Assembly (NCBI RefSeq): GCF_022347765.1
Contig: NZ_JAKRFZ010000002.1
Location: forward strand, 248,001 to 312,000
Direction: 5' to 3'
Source of the DNA: Pseudoalteromonas sp. OOF1S-7
GTDB lineage: Bacteria > Pseudomonadota > Gammaproteobacteria > Enterobacterales > Alteromonadaceae
DNA length: 64,000 nt
In this document: positions 44,318 through 53,481 of the stretch, in pieces
Position numbering within the stretch: the first letter of the stretch is position 1
How the letters are laid out: each line of letters starts with the position of its first letter
Translations under genes and position numbers: made by a program
Notes under the pieces: model-generated
Told to the model about the DNA's origin: nothing
Databases searched by the model: none
The model's input: the letters and a program-made list of their open reading frames with translations, nothing else

Positions 44318-45109
44318 ATGAACACGCCCACACACAGTTCCGTCCCGGTACAGCGCGTTGCAGAGCATAATCGCGGTGAGCTTATCTATGCAATCGGAAA
44401 AATACGGCCCAGCTTCCCGGCTTTAAACCTCGAAAAACAATATGAAGCGGCAGCACAGTCTATCAAAGCCAATCCGGACGACTTTCACACCGTCTTTAAT
44501 TATCAGGTGACGACTGACAATCAGCCACAACTGACTTATCGACCATTTTTGTATCTGGCAAACCAGGCTACCTGGGTGCTGACGATTAATCTGGTCGATA
44601 CTTATGTGCTCAAACCGGAAACACCCACTCAGCTTGATGCACTCATTAACACGACAAGTCAGGCGCAATCGACCTATATTGTGAATGGCCAAATGACCGG
44701 ATTTGACGTTCCTTATTACAGTGATGGCACCATCTTGCCCTTGGTGTGTGTCAAGCATTTGATTAACAGTACCGACATCACAGTGCCCACACTGGCTGAC
44801 GGCCAGCCTGCTAATCGCCCGTTGCCACTACCCGCGTTAAAACCGAGCGTTGGTCTAAGCGCCAAAGACAGGGCTGGTAACTATTTTTTGAGTCACTTTT
44901 ATCAGATTGTGGTTACTAACGCGCACACTTTGGTGCTGCAGGACGTACAGGCTATCCATGTACAACCTTTAAATGACGAGTCAACGCAGCAGAGTTTTGA
45001 GTTTATCCTGACCGACTCAGATCGCATGCGTTATGCCTGTAGCATTGATGTCACCAATCAATATCCCTTTGTCTCATCACGGCTTTCGCCGTTTGCAAAA
45101 AGTAATTAA
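44318..45109 (+). CDS. Stand-alone PatG C-terminal-domain-like protein 2 (short)
   Basis: A 263-residue protein starting at ATG 44318 after TAAGGAAA. After a short leader with VPVQRVAEH near residue 10 it reads LIYAIGKIRPSFPALNLEKQ, TWVLTINLVDTYVLKPETP, VNGQMTGFD and ends with SIDVTNQYPFVSSRLSPF. It is shorter than its neighbours and the RALNY..YP.IY segment is degenerate (RAGNYFLSHFYQIV). The three tandem relatives are clearly divergent, which suggests different partners and not dosage. It is 30 bases after protein 1. Confidence 0.85.
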   Translation: MNTPTHSSVPVQRVAEHNRGELIYAIGKIRPSFPALNLEKQYEAAAQSIKANPDDFHTVFNYQVTTDNQPQLTYRPFLYLANQATWVLTINLVDTYVLKPETPTQLDALINTTSQAQSTYIVNGQMTGFDVPYYSDGTILPLVCVKHLINSTDITVPTLADGQPANRPLPLPALKPSVGLSAKDRAGNYFLSHFYQIVVTNAHTLVLQDVQAIHVQPLNDESTQQSFEFILTDSDRMRYACSIDVTNQYPFVSSRLSPFAKSN

Positions 45110-45118
45110 GGAGGCCAT

Positions 45119-46042
45119 ATGACTCTGTCTATTAACAATCAACAAAATATGCCGTCACTTCATGCAGCAACAGCACAGCGTATGTTTGAGGCCGTGCCAG
45201 ATACAGAATTCACGAAGCAAATATCTCGCTACGTTTATGCTGTTGGGTTTATCAATGCAAAGTTTCCCACTCTGAACCTGGAAAAAGAGCTCTATCAGAA
45301 TAGTCTGACCGGCAACAACGAAACCCAGCTGGCCATGCTCGAAAACATCAATGATGACATTGCCCTGCAACGGCTGAATCGAAATAACCAGTTATACCAA
45401 ACCCTGTTTAAAGGCTTAAGCCTGGCCAAAAACCGCTATATTGCTCGAAACATGCATTGGATACTGGACAATCGATACAATGAACAAATGTTTACCCTGC
45501 ACACCCCAACGGATGAATTGCTCACGCAGTGCATTACGGCACTCGGGCGGGCACAAAATGATGACGCGGGACAAGTGGTCATCGTCGGACAACTACAGCC
45601 ATCTAATGCCGTGCTGGTACAGGCGATAGTGCCGGTCAGTGCACTGCCATTCGGTGAAGTTCTGCAGGAAGAAAACCAAGGTAAGGACCAATTTAAAAAC
45701 CTGGTCAAAGAGATCACATCACTCGACATATCGGCCGGTGATACCGATTCAACAAGGGCACTCAATTATACGCTGTATAACAACCCCACTATTTATCAGC
45801 AGTCTTACCATTTATGTTATCAAAGCCGCCGTGACGGCCCAAATCCAAATGGCTACCAGCTGATCAATGTGGATGCAGACACCAGCCAAAGTGGCGACAG
45901 ATTAGTCGCCGACGTGATCTTTACCTATCAGGGCATTAACACCGGAGCGATGCAGTTCTGGCGCAGCCGGGTTGATGTCACCGGAGAATATCCGTTTATG
46001 GTGTCCTGCTGGGAGCAATACCTGCCAAACAACCAAAGTTAA
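45119..46042 (+). CDS. Stand-alone PatG C-terminal-domain-like protein 3
   Basis: A 307-residue protein starting at ATG 45119 with a strong AAGGAGG site, nine bases after protein 2. Family landmarks are YVYAVGFINAKFPTLNLEKE, RNMHWILDNRYNEQMFTLHTP, IVGQLQPSN, RALNYTLYNNPTIYQQSYHL, RLVADVIFTYQG and SRVDVTGEYPFMVSCWEQYLP. Unlike proteins 1 and 2 it lacks a clear VQR motif near the N-terminus (AATAQRMFEAV is the nearest). It closes the reb-PatG-like unit; no terminator is obvious. Confidence 0.85.
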   Translation: MTLSINNQQNMPSLHAATAQRMFEAVPDTEFTKQISRYVYAVGFINAKFPTLNLEKELYQNSLTGNNETQLAMLENINDDIALQRLNRNNQLYQTLFKGLSLAKNRYIARNMHWILDNRYNEQMFTLHTPTDELLTQCITALGRAQNDDAGQVVIVGQLQPSNAVLVQAIVPVSALPFGEVLQEENQGKDQFKNLVKEITSLDISAGDTDSTRALNYTLYNNPTIYQQSYHLCYQSRRDGPNPNGYQLINVDADTSQSGDRLVADVIFTYQGINTGAMQFWRSRVDVTGEYPFMVSCWEQYLPNNQS

Positions 46043-46197
46043 CCCTTTAAGTTTTATAATCACCTTGTTTCAGAATGAGCCCGAAGCCGGCGGTTGTATT
46101 ACGTCCAATCCAGATCGGGCCGTTCAGTGCCAGTCCCCATTGCCACCGCATTTTTGATAAACACGCATTTTTGTGTATGATTATCCCTACCAAAGGA

Positions 46198-49100
46198 ATG
46201 AATTATCCATCAGGGCGTGTATCTGTGTTTTCCAAGCCATTATGCCAATTCATAAAAGCGCTCCCCCTCATTGTGGCCCTTATTGCGTTCTTTGCCTCTC
46301 ATAACATTTTAGCCAGTGCATTTGTGCACTTTAATAATGAGCAGGGTCTGTCACAGAATATCATTTTTGATATGGTGCAGGACCACCAGGGCTATTTGTG
46401 GTTATCCACTCAGGATGGCCTTAACCGCTATGATGGCAGCAAGTTTACCGTATTCAGACCTAATCAACCCAACGCTGAGGGTATGACAGATGGCTACATT
46501 TTCCCGCTTGCTCTGAGCGAAGACAATCACCTGTTTTTGGGCACCAAATACGGTGGCATCAACCGCTTGTTACTGTCAGATTTGACGTTTCAGCTCCCCT
46601 TACTTAAGGAGCAACGGATCAGCGCCTTATTGATTGATGGAAAAGTGGTCTATATTGGCACTTTTAAGGGCGGAGTATATCGTTACCAGCTCCAGACGCA
46701 GCAGATTGAGCAACTATTTAGCGTGGAGAACGCCCCTGTTTATGCACTCCATGTACAAGGCTCCCTGTTATGGGTAGGCAGCCATGGCCAGGGCCTTCAT
46801 CACTTTGATTTGGTCAACCACCAGACTGTTCGCATAATGCTAAACAACACGCCGCTTGCCAGTCAGATACATACCAGCCTCTTTGCTTTTGAGTCCGATA
46901 ACCAGGGCGGACTATGGATGGCAAGCCAGGGTGGCGGGCTTTATCACTTTGACTTAAAAAGTAAAACACTGACTCAGTTTGATAAGCAAAATTCACCACT
47001 GCGTACTAACGACCTTCGCGATATAACACGCGACTCCGAAGGTAAACTGTGGATTGCCAGCCGCGGTGGGGGCGCTTACTTGCTGGATACTAAATCACAG
47101 CGCTGGATGGTATTTCAACATGATCCGTTTGACCCTTATAGCCTGGCTCATGACAGGGTGTATTCCGTACTGGTTGATAATACCGGTTTTGTCTGGTTTG
47201 GCACGGCAAATGGTACCAGCAAACTAGATCCGTCGACATTAAACTTCACCAAATTCAATCAAACCAGCGGTCTGAGCAATAAGGATGCCTGGGCTTTGAT
47301 GGAAGATACACAACAACAACTCTGGTATGGCAGCTGGGGCGGTGGTATTGATATTTTCGACCAAACACTGGCACGAGTCGCACATTTTGATGATCAGACT
47401 CAACCTACCCGGCTGAGCAGCAATGCCATCAAGGCGCTAGCACAAGACGGCCAGGGAAATGTCTGGGTTGGGCACTGGCAAAACGGGCTTGATGTCATTG
47501 CGTCCGACGGCGCTGTGACACACTATCATAGCGGTAACTCTGCGCTGCGCAGTAATCAAGTTTACTCTCTGGCAGCAGACAATCAGGGAGGGCTTTGGAT
47601 TGGTACACGGGATGCCGGATTGCAGCACCTGAATACAAGCACACGTGTCTTTAGCAACCGCTTTGCTCACCCCGCGTTGAGCAAAGGTCGCATTAGCGCG
47701 ATTTATCCTGACGACACGGGGCTGATCTGGGTTGCCAGTGATGGCGGTGGTTTACTCAGCTATGACCCTGTCACCAGGCAGGTTGAGCAGTACCGCCATC
47801 ACCTCAACAACCCCAGCCTGACACACAACTCTGTCAGGGGCATACTCAAAACCCACCAACAGACTTTGTGGCTCACCACTGCGCGGGGACTTAGTGTTTT
47901 TGACCTCCAGACACGGCGCTTTCTCGATCATCCGGCAAGTCGACACTTTGCCGCACAGAGTCTTTACGAAGCCAGGCAAGATATCGAGCACAATATCTGG
48001 ATAAGCACCAATCAGGGTTTATGGCGCTGGGACACAGCAATTAACAACGTGACACATTTTAAGGCACAAGATGGCTTACAGGGGAACGAGTTTAACGCAG
48101 GAGCCGCACTGGCGATGGCTGACGGGAGGTTGATTTTTGGCGGCACACAAGGGCTTACCCTACTCGCACCTCCGTTTAAAGTCCCATCCCAGGTTCCAGC
48201 GCGCCTTGTCCTGGCAGGGTTAACAAAAGATCAGTCTGCGCAACACAAGGCCATGCTCGACACGCTCAATAATGACCCCAGTTTACCCCTGACGCTACCA
48301 CATGACACCCTACGCCTTTCCCTGCAATTTGATTACCTGCATTTCAAAGCACCGGCTTTACACCAATTTCAATACCGGCTGAAAGGATTTGAAGATCATT
48401 GGCAACGTGTTCAAGGTGCCAGACTCATGGTCGATTACACAGGCGTCCCCCCCGGCGAATACCTTTTACAGGTTACTGTCTCCGGCGATGATAAAACCGC
48501 AACAGCCAGCTTTCAGCGTGCCGTCGTTGTCGCAACGCCTTGGTATCAGAGCATCTGGGGCTACCTGCTTCAGGCTCTGGCGATATGCGCTTCAATACTG
48601 TTGCTGTTTTTAGCCTGGAGTGCACGGTTGAGGCAACAAAAAGACCTACTGACAAAACAGGTCGCGGCCAGAACTGCACAAATAGCCGAGCAAAAATCTC
48701 TGATTGAATCGCAGGCACAAACTCTGGCAGATACGCTGGCGGATAAACGCCGCTTTATTACCCGGGCCTCTCATGAATTGCGTACACCTTTGTCGCTGAT
48801 CCTGGCACCCAGTGAAACCCTGCTGGCACAAGAAAGAGATGGCTTTAAACGTCAGCAACTCTCATTGATCCAAACTCATACACTCCACCTTAAGTCACTC
48901 ATCGACCGAATGCTACAACTGGCCAGATATGACCATGATCCGGACCTCAATCAGGTGAGTCATTTCTCAGCCATTGCTGATGACCTTTGCCGTGTTTATG
49001 CGTCCCAGCCAAGTCACAATGTCCGGTTTTATTATGATATTGAGCCCAACCTGTATGTCACAGCATCTGCCGATGCAGTCAAAGATTTGCTACATAATCT

Positions 49101-50220
49101 GCTAAGTAATGCTTTCAAATATACCATCCATGGGCATGTACGCCTCAGCCTTACCCGGCAACAGTCTGCAATTATTCTGTGTGTGGAGGACAGCGGCAAA
49201 GGTATTGCAGCGGATGATTTGAATGCAATTTTTACTTTGTTTTACCGCGTTGAGCAAAACAATTCTCAGCCGGGGCATGGCGTTGGGCTTAGTATTGTGA
49301 AAGAGATTGTTGACAAGCTAAAAGGGCAAATTAACGTTACCAGTAAGCCGGGTCAGGGCAGCCGCTTCGAGGTAACCTTTGAGATACCAGAACACTTGGC
49401 ACCCGGTGCTCACAGCGCAGCAAGTGATGGTACGGACCAAATGTCTCCTATATCACTACCCAACACATTAACGGCAAATCATCACCGGCTGATTTTAATT
49501 GCAGAAGACAATGCGGAACTTCGCACGTATCTGGCGCAGGAGCTTGCGCAACTGGGCCAGGTACTGTGTGCCGAAGACGGTGAGGCGGCTCTGGAGCTGG
49601 CACAATTTCACGTACCAGACCTACTCCTGTCCGATGTCATGATGCCAAAGTTGGATGGTCTGGCTTTGCTGGCCGCGCTCAAAAGCCACCCTGCGACCAA
49701 CCATATTCCCACCTTATTGCTGACGGCTAAACAGGATGAACAAACTCGTTTAAGCGCCCTCGCGGAGAATTGCCTGGATGTATTGGCTAAACCCTTCTCG
49801 CGCGATGAATTACTGATGAAAGTGGCAAATGTCTTGCGTTACGTGGATCGGTACCCGACGGCCATGCGAGAAAACAATGCCACAGAACTCATGCGCCAGG
49901 ACGTGCGCTTACTGAACCAGTTGAATGACTTTCTCGCCAATCATTACTCAGACAACACCCTCACCCCACACTCGCTCGCCCAAGCCGTTGCATTAAGCGA
50001 ACGTCAGTTGCAACGCAAGCTCCGGCTACTGGTCGATTGCAGTCCGCTGGAATATCTGCGCAATTATCGACTAGAAAAAGCGGCCTCTTTACTAAAAACC
50101 GGCCTCCAGATCAGTCAGGTCGCGGCCCAAACAGGCTTTACATCACGCACCCATTTCTCCCGTTTATTCAAACAAAAGTTTGCATGCTCTCCTAAGGACT
50201 TTCAAAACAACAAGGTATAA
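46198..50220 (+). CDS. Hybrid two-component regulator (Reg_prop/Y_Y_Y sensor, kinase, receiver, AraC HTH)
   Basis: About 1340 residues in one chain. After an N-terminal signal anchor (LPLIVALIAFFASHNILA) comes a periplasmic beta-propeller of Reg_prop repeats (GYLWLSTQDGLNRYDG, GLWMASQGGGLYHFD, NVWVGHWQNGLDV and others). A Y_Y_Y domain (FQYRLKGFEDHW) and a membrane helix (LLQALAICASILLLFLAW) follow. The cytoplasmic part has HisKA (ITRASHELRTPLSLIL), HATPase (GKGIAADDL, GHGVGLSIV), a receiver (PDLLLSDVMMPKLDG) and an AraC HTH (VAAQTGFTSRTHFSRLFKQKF). Such proteins, common in Bacteroidetes, sense glycans or breakdown products outside and switch genes directly. Start 46198 is uncertain; 46177 is also possible. 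The lipoprotein gene after it is a likely target. Confidence 0.93.
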   Translation: MNYPSGRVSVFSKPLCQFIKALPLIVALIAFFASHNILASAFVHFNNEQGLSQNIIFDMVQDHQGYLWLSTQDGLNRYDGSKFTVFRPNQPNAEGMTDGYIFPLALSEDNHLFLGTKYGGINRLLLSDLTFQLPLLKEQRISALLIDGKVVYIGTFKGGVYRYQLQTQQIEQLFSVENAPVYALHVQGSLLWVGSHGQGLHHFDLVNHQTVRIMLNNTPLASQIHTSLFAFESDNQGGLWMASQGGGLYHFDLKSKTLTQFDKQNSPLRTNDLRDITRDSEGKLWIASRGGGAYLLDTKSQRWMVFQHDPFDPYSLAHDRVYSVLVDNTGFVWFGTANGTSKLDPSTLNFTKFNQTSGLSNKDAWALMEDTQQQLWYGSWGGGIDIFDQTLARVAHFDDQTQPTRLSSNAIKALAQDGQGNVWVGHWQNGLDVIASDGAVTHYHSGNSALRSNQVYSLAADNQGGLWIGTRDAGLQHLNTSTRVFSNRFAHPALSKGRISAIYPDDTGLIWVASDGGGLLSYDPVTRQVEQYRHHLNNPSLTHNSVRGILKTHQQTLWLTTARGLSVFDLQTRRFLDHPASRHFAAQSLYEARQDIEHNIWISTNQGLWRWDTAINNVTHFKAQDGLQGNEFNAGAALAMADGRLIFGGTQGLTLLAPPFKVPSQVPARLVLAGLTKDQSAQHKAMLDTLNNDPSLPLTLPHDTLRLSLQFDYLHFKAPALHQFQYRLKGFEDHWQRVQGARLMVDYTGVPPGEYLLQVTVSGDDKTATASFQRAVVVATPWYQSIWGYLLQALAICASILLLFLAWSARLRQQKDLLTKQVAARTAQIAEQKSLIESQAQTLADTLADKRRFITRASHELRTPLSLILAPSETLLAQERDGFKRQQLSLIQTHTLHLKSLIDRMLQLARYDHDPDLNQVSHFSAIADDLCRVYASQPSHNVRFYYDIEPNLYVTASADAVKDLLHNLLSNAFKYTIHGHVRLSLTRQQSAIILCVEDSGKGIAADDLNAIFTLFYRVEQNNSQPGHGVGLSIVKEIVDKLKGQINVTSKPGQGSRFEVTFEIPEHLAPGAHSAASDGTDQMSPISLPNTLTANHHRLILIAEDNAELRTYLAQELAQLGQVLCAEDGEAALELAQFHVPDLLLSDVMMPKLDGLALLAALKSHPATNHIPTLLLTAKQDEQTRLSALAENCLDVLAKPFSRDELLMKVANVLRYVDRYPTAMRENNATELMRQDVRLLNQLNDFLANHYSDNTLTPHSLAQAVALSERQLQRKLRLLVDCSPLEYLRNYRLEKAASLLKTGLQISQVAAQTGFTSRTHFSRLFKQKFACSPKDFQNNKV

Positions 50221-50336
50221 CTAGCTGAAAATATTACTAATGTCGCCACAGGCTACATATTAGTCGCGCATAGATACACCCTCAGTTGCAAAAATCATTA
50301 TGGTTATGGGGAACAACTAATAATGAGGAAGCACCC

Positions 50337-52334
50337 ATGAAATTCAGCAAGTGGAACTGCATTAGACATCTGATTGCCGTCCCTTTAATTTTATCTTGTG
50401 CCGTCGGCTGTGGCGGCTCCGGGGACCCCAAAGATACTCCCACACAGCAAGTCGATGATCAGAACAGTAAAAACCCAGACATCCTCTTTGAAGCCCCCAA
50501 TGAAGTATGGTCAGGGAGTAATTTACAGCTATTTGTGCAGGTGCTAAATGATGACAATAACAATGCTTCCTTTAGCTGGAAAGTGTTGTCCGGGCCTGCG
50601 CTGGATTTGAGTAATCACTCAACCGGCGCACTGGAGGTCACCGTACCCAATGTCGATGAGGATACCAACTGGACGTTAGAAGTCACCATTACCGATGAGG
50701 GCAAAACTGCAAGCAAACAAGTGACGATAAAAATTAAGCGTAAGGTAAACAGTGTTACGCTGACAGGCATTGTTACCGATCAACCCGTCGCCAATCCCAA
50801 GGTCTCAGCCACAGTGGGCGATGTCGGCTTCATAGCCACATCAAATGCCAGGGGCGAATACAGCATTACTCTGGAGATAGACGAGGCCAATAAGGATCAA
50901 CTGGTACAACTGATAGCCACAGATCCCCAGAACGAAACAATTCAGTTTGTTTCCCAACTTAATACGCTGAATACTTTATACAACACAGCGGGTGACGACC
51001 GTATTTTAAATAGTCGGGAGAATTTCCGCGTTAATATCACCAATGTCACGACGGCCGAATATGGTCTGATCAGACAGGCTAACCTGCGTCCGCTTACCAG
51101 CACTGAGCTGGCCAGTGCCCGAGCAGGCGTCGATCCCTCACAGCAACTGGTGTTGGCAGCGTTGCTCAAACTGGTGGCAGACAACGATGAGTACTCACTG
51201 CCCGCCAGTGTAAGTTCAACACGTGCGCTGGCCAATAATAAAGCCGAGGCCGAAGCCTTTGAGGCTGAGGTGAGAGAGCAAGATCCGGATATCATAGCGC
51301 AGACCATAGAAGAGATCATAACCGACCCGAACCTTATCGATGCCGACGGTGATGGCACTCGTCCAACACCTGAGCACCCACTTCAGGGGGCCTGGCAACT
51401 GGAAGGTGAACCCGATGTCGCGATTATTATCAAAGACGGTAAGTGGGTGCATATTCAGACTAAGCACAAAGAGGATGAAGAAGATGGACAACCAGGCTAC
51501 GAAATTGGCGACTTTAGCTGGGACGCCGCCAGTAAGCTGATGACGGTGACATTGGATGACGACACCAATGGTGTATTTGGCTGGGATGAAGATCTCACCA
51601 CCAAGGCCGAAGTGGTGAATGACAAGCTGGTACTGACCTTTGAACAGGAGCAGCAGGCGATTTCATTCACCCGCATCGAAGATATTAACAATCCACTCGT
51701 TGGTGCCTATTACGAAGGTGATCTGGGTGGCGAATTTTACCTTACTGTCTTCAAAGAAGATGGGTATGCCTTCGAGCTGGAATATATTACTTCAAACAAA
51801 GGCGTATCCGGCAGCAACTACAGCTATGACAGTAAAACCAACAAAGTACATCTGGATTTGTATCTGGATCAGCTAGGACTGGCTCGGGATCCGGACTTTG
51901 TCGCTCGGGCGCAGAATAACACCTTGCAATACAAAGACGGTGATGAAGGAGGCGTTATGAAACGCGTGCTTAACCTGGTTGAGCCCATTGCATTCGATGA
52001 GCAAAACATGGCAGGGAATTATACATTAACCATGGATAACAGCAGCGATAAACTGCACCCGATTGCACTGGCACTGAATGCCGATAAAACGGCCACAGTT
52101 ACTTTTAATGACAGAGCGCACACCGGGGCATGGCGCATCAGTCAGGGGCAGTTGCTCATTAGCGGTAGTGCCACGGATTACCAATATGCCTTTGGTGTGA
52201 TAGTTACACCAACACGAGAAACAGAAGATGGCATGAAAGTACTTAACCTGACGTTTGTAGAGCCTGAGGTAAGTAATGACAATGACGACCCCAGAAATCA
52301 TGGCTTCTCGCTTGCCACACTGAAGAAGCAATAG
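50337..52334 (+). CDS. Large surface lipoprotein with Ig-like and carboxypeptidase-regulatory-like domains
   Basis: A 665-residue protein starting at ATG 50337 after GAGGAA. The signal ends in a lipobox-like CAVGCGGSG, so the mature protein is lipid-anchored. Residues about 35-135 look like an Ig/PKD domain (SFSWKVLSGPALDL, WTLEVTITDEGKTA). Residues 140-215 resemble a carboxypeptidase regulatory-like domain (TLTGIVTDQPVANPKVSA, GEYSITLEI). A helical linker and an acidic DADGDGT loop follow. The C-terminal half has three similar beta-rich blocks (GAWQLEGEPD, GAYYEGDLGGEF, GNYTLTMDN). Function unknown; it directly follows the hybrid regulator gene, 116 bases apart. Confidence 0.85.
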   Translation: MKFSKWNCIRHLIAVPLILSCAVGCGGSGDPKDTPTQQVDDQNSKNPDILFEAPNEVWSGSNLQLFVQVLNDDNNNASFSWKVLSGPALDLSNHSTGALEVTVPNVDEDTNWTLEVTITDEGKTASKQVTIKIKRKVNSVTLTGIVTDQPVANPKVSATVGDVGFIATSNARGEYSITLEIDEANKDQLVQLIATDPQNETIQFVSQLNTLNTLYNTAGDDRILNSRENFRVNITNVTTAEYGLIRQANLRPLTSTELASARAGVDPSQQLVLAALLKLVADNDEYSLPASVSSTRALANNKAEAEAFEAEVREQDPDIIAQTIEEIITDPNLIDADGDGTRPTPEHPLQGAWQLEGEPDVAIIIKDGKWVHIQTKHKEDEEDGQPGYEIGDFSWDAASKLMTVTLDDDTNGVFGWDEDLTTKAEVVNDKLVLTFEQEQQAISFTRIEDINNPLVGAYYEGDLGGEFYLTVFKEDGYAFELEYITSNKGVSGSNYSYDSKTNKVHLDLYLDQLGLARDPDFVARAQNNTLQYKDGDEGGVMKRVLNLVEPIAFDEQNMAGNYTLTMDNSSDKLHPIALALNADKTATVTFNDRAHTGAWRISQGQLLISGSATDYQYAFGVIVTPTRETEDGMKVLNLTFVEPEVSNDNDDPRNHGFSLATLKKQ

Positions 52335-52349
52335 CGCTTCTCCCTTTAA

Positions 52350-52380
52350 AAAGCGTGATGGACAATCACGCTTTCTTTTT
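52350..52380. terminator. Bidirectional terminator between the lipoprotein gene and wrbA
   Basis: AAAGCGTGAT (52350-52359) pairs with ATCACGCTTT (52365-52374) around GGACA, with TCTTTTTT after it on the plus strand and A-rich sequence before it. It can serve both converging genes. Confidence 0.9.
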
Positions 52381-52391
52381 TTATCGGCGTA

Positions 52392-52988
52392 TTATTTGAG
52401 TTTCGCTGCAATACCTGCCACGTGTTGACCCTGAAACTTAGCCAGCGCAAGCTCTTTATCTGATGGCTGACGGCTACCATCGGCCCCGGCAATACAGGCA
52501 GCTCCCAACGGCGAGCCCCCCCTGACTTCTGAAATATCCGTTAACTCAGCCGCTGCATAAGGCAGTCCAACAACCACCATGCCATGATGGAACAGGGTTG
52601 TATGAAAAGACCCAATGGTCGTCTCATTGCCGCCGCCCGTCCCGGTAGATGTAAACACGCTGCCGACCTTGCCAATCAGCTTGCCTGCCGCCCATAAGCC
52701 ACCAGTTTGATCTAAGAAATTGCGCATTTGCGATGCCATGTTGCCAAAGCGTGTCGGTGTGCCGAAAATAATGGCATCGTAGCGCTCCAACTCCGCTGGA
52801 ACAGCAACCTCAGCGGCCTGATCCAGCTTAACACCGGCATTCTTAGCCACTTCTTCCGGCATTAACTCAGCAACACGTTTAATTGTTACTTCTACGCCCT
52901 CAACTGACCCTGCGCCGTCAGCAACGGCATGTGCCATGGTTTCGATATGGCCATAGCTTGAATAATATAACACCAGTACTTTTGTCAT
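52392..52988 (-). CDS. wrbA: NAD(P)H:quinone oxidoreductase, flavodoxin-like WrbA
   Basis: A 198-residue FMN-dependent enzyme that reduces quinones by two electrons in the cytoplasm, limiting redox cycling. It starts [16 protein letters not shown], the phosphate-binding start of WrbA, at ATG 52988 with GGAGAA upstream. The frame stays open 21 codons further upstream, but the family start is here. [19 protein letters not shown] and [11 protein letters not shown] near the flavin site, and the ending YQG-like [10 protein letters not shown], complete the match. It is convergent with the lipoprotein gene; nothing suggests a link to its neighbours. Confidence 0.94.
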   Translation of the reverse strand: MTKVLVLYYSSYGHIETMAHAVADGAGSVEGVEVTIKRVAELMPEEVAKNAGVKLDQAAEVAVPAELERYDAIIFGTPTRFGNMASQMRNFLDQTGGLWAAGKLIGKVGSVFTSTGTGGGNETTIGSFHTTLFHHGMVVVGLPYAAAELTDISEVRGGSPLGAACIAGADGSRQPSDKELALAKFQGQHVAGIAAKLK

Positions 52989-53178
52989 CGTCGTTTCTCC
53001 GTGCGCTGTCGAGGCTTTCCCCGACAGCAACTGTTTTAACCAGCTAACCATGTTTGATTACTTCTTACGTTAAGTATAGGCATGTGTGCCTGTAGACCAG
53101 GGTGATGATTGCATAGTTGATTGAGAACGTAATTACGTAAAAAGTGAAAGGTTTGTTCTATTTACAAGAATGTATAAA

Positions 53179-53481
53179 TCACACTTTACCGAAAAATTTG
53201 CCGAGCAGCCTGGGATAGTAGGTCAGGACAATAATGACAATAAACACCGCCATAGTTGCGCTGCCAAACCAGTATACGAGCCCCCGTGAAATTCCCCAGG
53301 AAAAAACACAGACCAACAAAGCGATAAGGTTCAAGCCAGTACCACTGATGCGCAATAACCACCGCCGCCATTTGGAAGGGGACATTGATGACCCAACAAT
53401 CCGACTGTAATGACGATACATCGCCATGCTGAGCAGCGTGAAACCAAACAACAATAGCATCAGTATCAGCGTATTCAGCAT
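53179..53481 (-). CDS. DUF3325-like membrane protein
   Basis: A 100-residue protein with three membrane helices (about 3-20, 42-62, 70-90) and a basic loop (SPSKWRRWLLR). ATG 53481 has AAAGGAG. It overlaps the end of the PepSY gene by seven bases, which means translational coupling. Small proteins of this type accompany PepSY-TM proteins and TonB receptors in iron-uptake operons. The biochemical role is not known. Confidence 0.8.
   Translation of the reverse strand: MLNTLILMLLLFGFTLLSMAMYRHYSRIVGSSMSPSKWRRWLLRISGTGLNLIALLVCVFSWGISRGLVYWFGSATMAVFIVIIVLTYYPRLLGKFFGKV

Noticed and set aside
42909..46042. Cyanobactin (RiPP) cluster
   Set aside because: Only PatG C-terminal-like domains are present; there is no subtilisin domain, PatA, precursor peptide or cyclodehydratase.
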